Source: Nematopogon swammerdamellus (Eukaryota > Arthropoda > Insecta > Lepidoptera > Adelidae). From it: DNA of 64,000 nucleotides. The stretch spans positions 868,001 through 932,000 of the forward strand of contig OX336337.1 of the NCBI GenBank assembly GCA_946902875.1, read 5' to 3'. Below are positions 61,801-64,000 of the stretch, one piece after another; the stretch's first letter is position 1, and each line of letters begins with the position of its first letter. The notes under the pieces are model-generated. The model saw only the letters and a list, made by a program, of their open reading frames with translations. It was not told the DNA's origin and made no database searches. Position numbers and translations under genes: made by a program.

Positions 61801-62895
61801 ATCCGGTGTCATTGCTCGAAGATTGAAAGCAAAAATCAAGGGTGAGAACAATGAAGCGGGGAGGGTCGGCGACGGAACGGAGCGCACCAAAGATTTTGGA
61901 AGGAGAGTATATATGCGAAGGAGGCGTGTCCGCGACACCGTAATATGGGCAGATTTTCCCATATTAGGCAGCTATTATTATTTTTTTCAATTTAAACCAA
62001 AATCGATCAATTTTTCTTCGCCAAAGTTGAAGTAACCGGAAATATGCGAAGCATAAAAAAATCCACTGCATAGAGAATGTACCCTACATTACAAATGCTT
62101 TATCTAACAGAATTTTCAAAAATCTTCTAGAAACACAGAAACAAATTGCAAAAACTGCTTTAGCCAAAATTTTTTTTTTTTCAAGATCTCAGAATTTTCA
62201 GTGAGAACTATCATAATTGTTTGCTATCATTGGAAATATATATTAATCTACTAAAAATTTTAACTTGAAATACTTGTACTTAATACAATACAATACAATA
62301 GGTGCAACTTTTCATGTGTGAATCAATCCTTCGGTACAGATGACCCGAGTGTTAGAGGCTTAATAACGATCGATGTGTGCGTGAGCGCACGTGGATGCAA
62401 CGCTTTGGATTGTCCAAACATCGGTGGTGCGAATGTGTAGGTACGTGTGTTCGTGCGTGTGTGAATTGTGATTGTGTGCGATCGAAAACTGGCGACAGCA
62501 TACCGTATGTTATTTCTCTATGGGCGACAGCGGTTCCGATACGAGCGGGCGTTCATGGCACATCTGCTCTCCTTCCAAAATCTTTGGAGCGCACGGAGCG
62601 ACGGTCTATCGAACGCGGCGCTCAGCGGCGGCGGCGGTGCTTGTCGGCTGCCATGTTTACGTTGTGTTTTATGCGCTCAATCGGGTACAATATTTAATTT
62701 TAAACGGGAGGCGCGCTGTCCCCAGGTTGAGTGGTCGGTGGTTGCACTGGATGCGCGACATCGTCACACCATTAGACGTGGAGCCTCGTGTTACGATAGC
62801 AGAGGCTGACATGATATGGCGCCACGATCGGTTAGTCGATATTGGCTCCAGGAAAAGAAACCAGAAGCATCTAAACGAATCATTACCTTTCCTTT
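61801..62895. other. Unassigned, GC-balanced in its second half
   Basis: 61801-62340 is AT-rich with ACAAT repeats at 62283-62301. 62370-62880 is GC-balanced with several overlapping short frames (62377-62697, 62468-62809, 62472-62990), none with domain motifs; includes GCTCAGCGGCGGCGGCGGTG. May be host sequence. Confidence 0.35.
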
Positions 62896-63182
62896 TCAGG
62901 GTTCCAAACAGGATCCTATTAGTAAACTTACGCTGTCTGTCCGTCCGTCCTACCTTTAAAGGGCTGTATCTTTTGAAGTGTAACAGGTAGCCGGTTGAAT
63001 TTTCTTAAAATTCTTTGTTTTTGCTCTATCGTACGGTAATACATATTTACTTAAAACTTGGTTTGATTATAGCACAGAATAGAAAAGAATTATAGTCCAC
63101 ACTCTAAAGTGAAATAAAACAAACAATGAACTCGGCCAATCAATTCGTGATACCCTCGGTGCACGAGTCCGCTTGGCCCTTA

Positions 63183-63670
63183 GGGCTCCCACACAAAACT
63201 GCGATGCGATGCGATACGACGCCGCATCGCAGGCATCTGCGATGCGAATTGCTGCGATACGATTTCGTGCGGCAAAGCGTTGGTTCAGGTGACCATACCC
63301 TCGACGGTAGTCAACCGTACTGGACGTGTTTTTAGAAGTAGTGGTATGGATCGCCAGAAGCGTGTTGCACTGCTGTTATTGTTAAATAGCTATAGAAAAA
63401 GCAGAAGATTTTGGGTTCATCGACTTATTACGACAATGAACGCTGATGGGAACTATTTTATTCGAAAATACTATGGTTTGAGTACAGAGGAAGATAATTT
63501 TTTTTATTATTTTAGAATGTCTCAGAGCGGACTAAAAATAGTGTCAACAAGTGTGACATAACATCGCAGGAATGCGCGATGCGAATCAAATCGGAGGTTT
63601 TTGCGATGCGTCCTGCGAGCTCGCAGATTTTTGCGATGCGATGCGAATTCGCAGATTTGTGTGGGAGCCC
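63183..63670 (+). mobile_element. PIF/Harbinger-type element, 488 bp
   Basis: Inverted termini GGGCTCCCACACAAA and TTTGTGTGGGAGCCC, flanked by TTA on both sides (63180-63182, 63671-63673), the three-base TWA duplication of PIF/Harbinger. Both subterminal regions are full of GCGATGCGAT/ATCGCATCGC units in both orientations. It retains only the start of a transposase gene. Confidence 0.88.
63346..63561 (+). pseudogene. HARBI1-like transposase N-terminus
   Basis: From the ATG at 63346: MDRQKRVALLLLLNSYRKSR, RFWVHRLITTMNADGNYFI, EEDNFFYYFRMSQSGLKIV, then stop at 63559-63561. The RRFWVHP-type motif and the E..FF.YFRMS block are the conserved N-terminal helices of PIF/Harbinger nucleases. The catalytic DDE domain has been deleted, leaving a non-autonomous element. 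Confidence 0.7.
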
Positions 63671-63811
63671 TTAGTCGGGGTTTTTTTTTCTATATTGTTG
63701 ATTTTTTATTAATTGTTTAACACTTTTTATTTAACATTTTACAATAAATTTATATAAATTTTACATATATTGCACTATAAAAAGTAATAAAACTACACAA
63801 AATTATTATAC

Positions 63812-64000
63812 TTTTTTTTATGGAAACTGACACTGTTGGCTACCTCACCTACAACATCCGTGATGTCAGCCCATAACACCGGGTGAACTAGGTGCCATGT
63901 CAGTGCTTCCCTTCATTTCGCGCCGGCTACACTGAACTGGACGAAAAACACGAACTATTTACATAACCGTTTCGACCGATGTTTCGCTCAGGGTACCAAC
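63812..64000 (-). mobile_element. SINE-A, runs off the window, minus strand
   Basis: CTTTTTTTTATGGAAACTGA, CATCCGTGATGTCAGCCCAT, CGCCGGCTACACTGAACTGG, CCGTTTCGACCGATGTTTCG. The head lies beyond the end. Confidence 0.85.

Larger units (their letters stand above)
62896..63690 (+). mobile_element. F-family element split by a Harbinger insertion
   Basis: TTTTCAGGGTTCCAAACAGG, CTGTCTGTCCGTCCGTCC, GTATCTTTTGAAGTGTAACA, CCCTCGGTGCACGAGTCCGC TTGGCCC; after the insertion the last bases GTCGGGGTTTTTTTT follow. Confidence 0.7.

Noticed and set aside
62377..62990. Three overlapping frames of 106-172 codons
   Set aside because: No family motifs, none dominant, and the longest runs into the F element.

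Overview
The window looks like a nuclear intergenic region of a moth or butterfly (Lepidoptera). The background is AT-rich. I found no intact host exon, no bona fide tRNA or rRNA gene and no bacterial signature. The lepidopteran call rests on the interspersed repeats: tRNA-headed SINEs repeated in both orientations, CTAGT-ending Helitrons with a CCGCG/CGCGG terminal hairpin, RTE and Jockey/CR1-group LINE fragments, and a family starting TTTTTAGGGTTCCGTA and ending in CTTGGCCGG. Naming the order is inference; the repeats themselves are seen directly. For brevity I call the recurring families SINE-A, SINE-B, H1 and H2 (Helitron-like), C, D, E, G (LINE 3' ends), F and J.

Layout. 0-5 kb: foldback MITE, LINE tails, a chimeric SINE-A, an RTE remnant. 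5-16 kb: SINE-A/B, F, and Helitrons H1 and H2; one H2 copy at 9.69-10.44 kb carries two nested insertions. 15.2-21.8 kb: two LINE C-termini back to back. The second one (D) is split by a 4.76-kb insertion made of a 130-bp minisatellite array (about 26 units), a broken PIF1-like helicase C-terminus and a 537-bp near-perfect palindrome. The first and last parts of the insertion share an inverted terminal motif, so I read it as one Helitron/Helentron-type element. 22-36 kb: SINEs, LINE tails, several GC-rich islands with homeodomain-type core motifs (candidate regulatory DNA), and TIR elements at 33.95, 35.79 and 36.55 kb, the last nested in a Helitron with a perfect 8-bp target duplication. 37.3-40.5 kb, minus strand: the only long coding region, a GC-rich gag-like protein (pre-C2HC domain plus three zinc knuckles, as in Jockey/X-element ORF1). 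It has a TATA box and a CRE-type site upstream, no reverse transcriptase downstream, and one frame break in a 23-nt C tract. 42-50 kb: TA-target MITE, SINEs, a 1.44-kb foldback element holding three later insertions, LINE ends. 52-64 kb: a hAT-type element enclosing a second inverted-repeat element with a nuclease-like gene fragment, a piggyBac-type zinc-ribbon remnant, a LINE reverse transcriptase inserted in a MITE, and a PIF/Harbinger element with TTA target duplication.

The coding remnants do not form a pathway; they are parasites at different stages of decay. The nesting gives relative ages: D LINE before the Helitron-type insertion, the minisatellite before its retroposon, H2 Helitron before the hAT-type MITE, F before Harbinger. 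The items most likely to be new are the 16.8-21.5 kb composite, the free-standing gag-like gene at 37.8-40.5 kb, and the 46.2-47.7 kb foldback.
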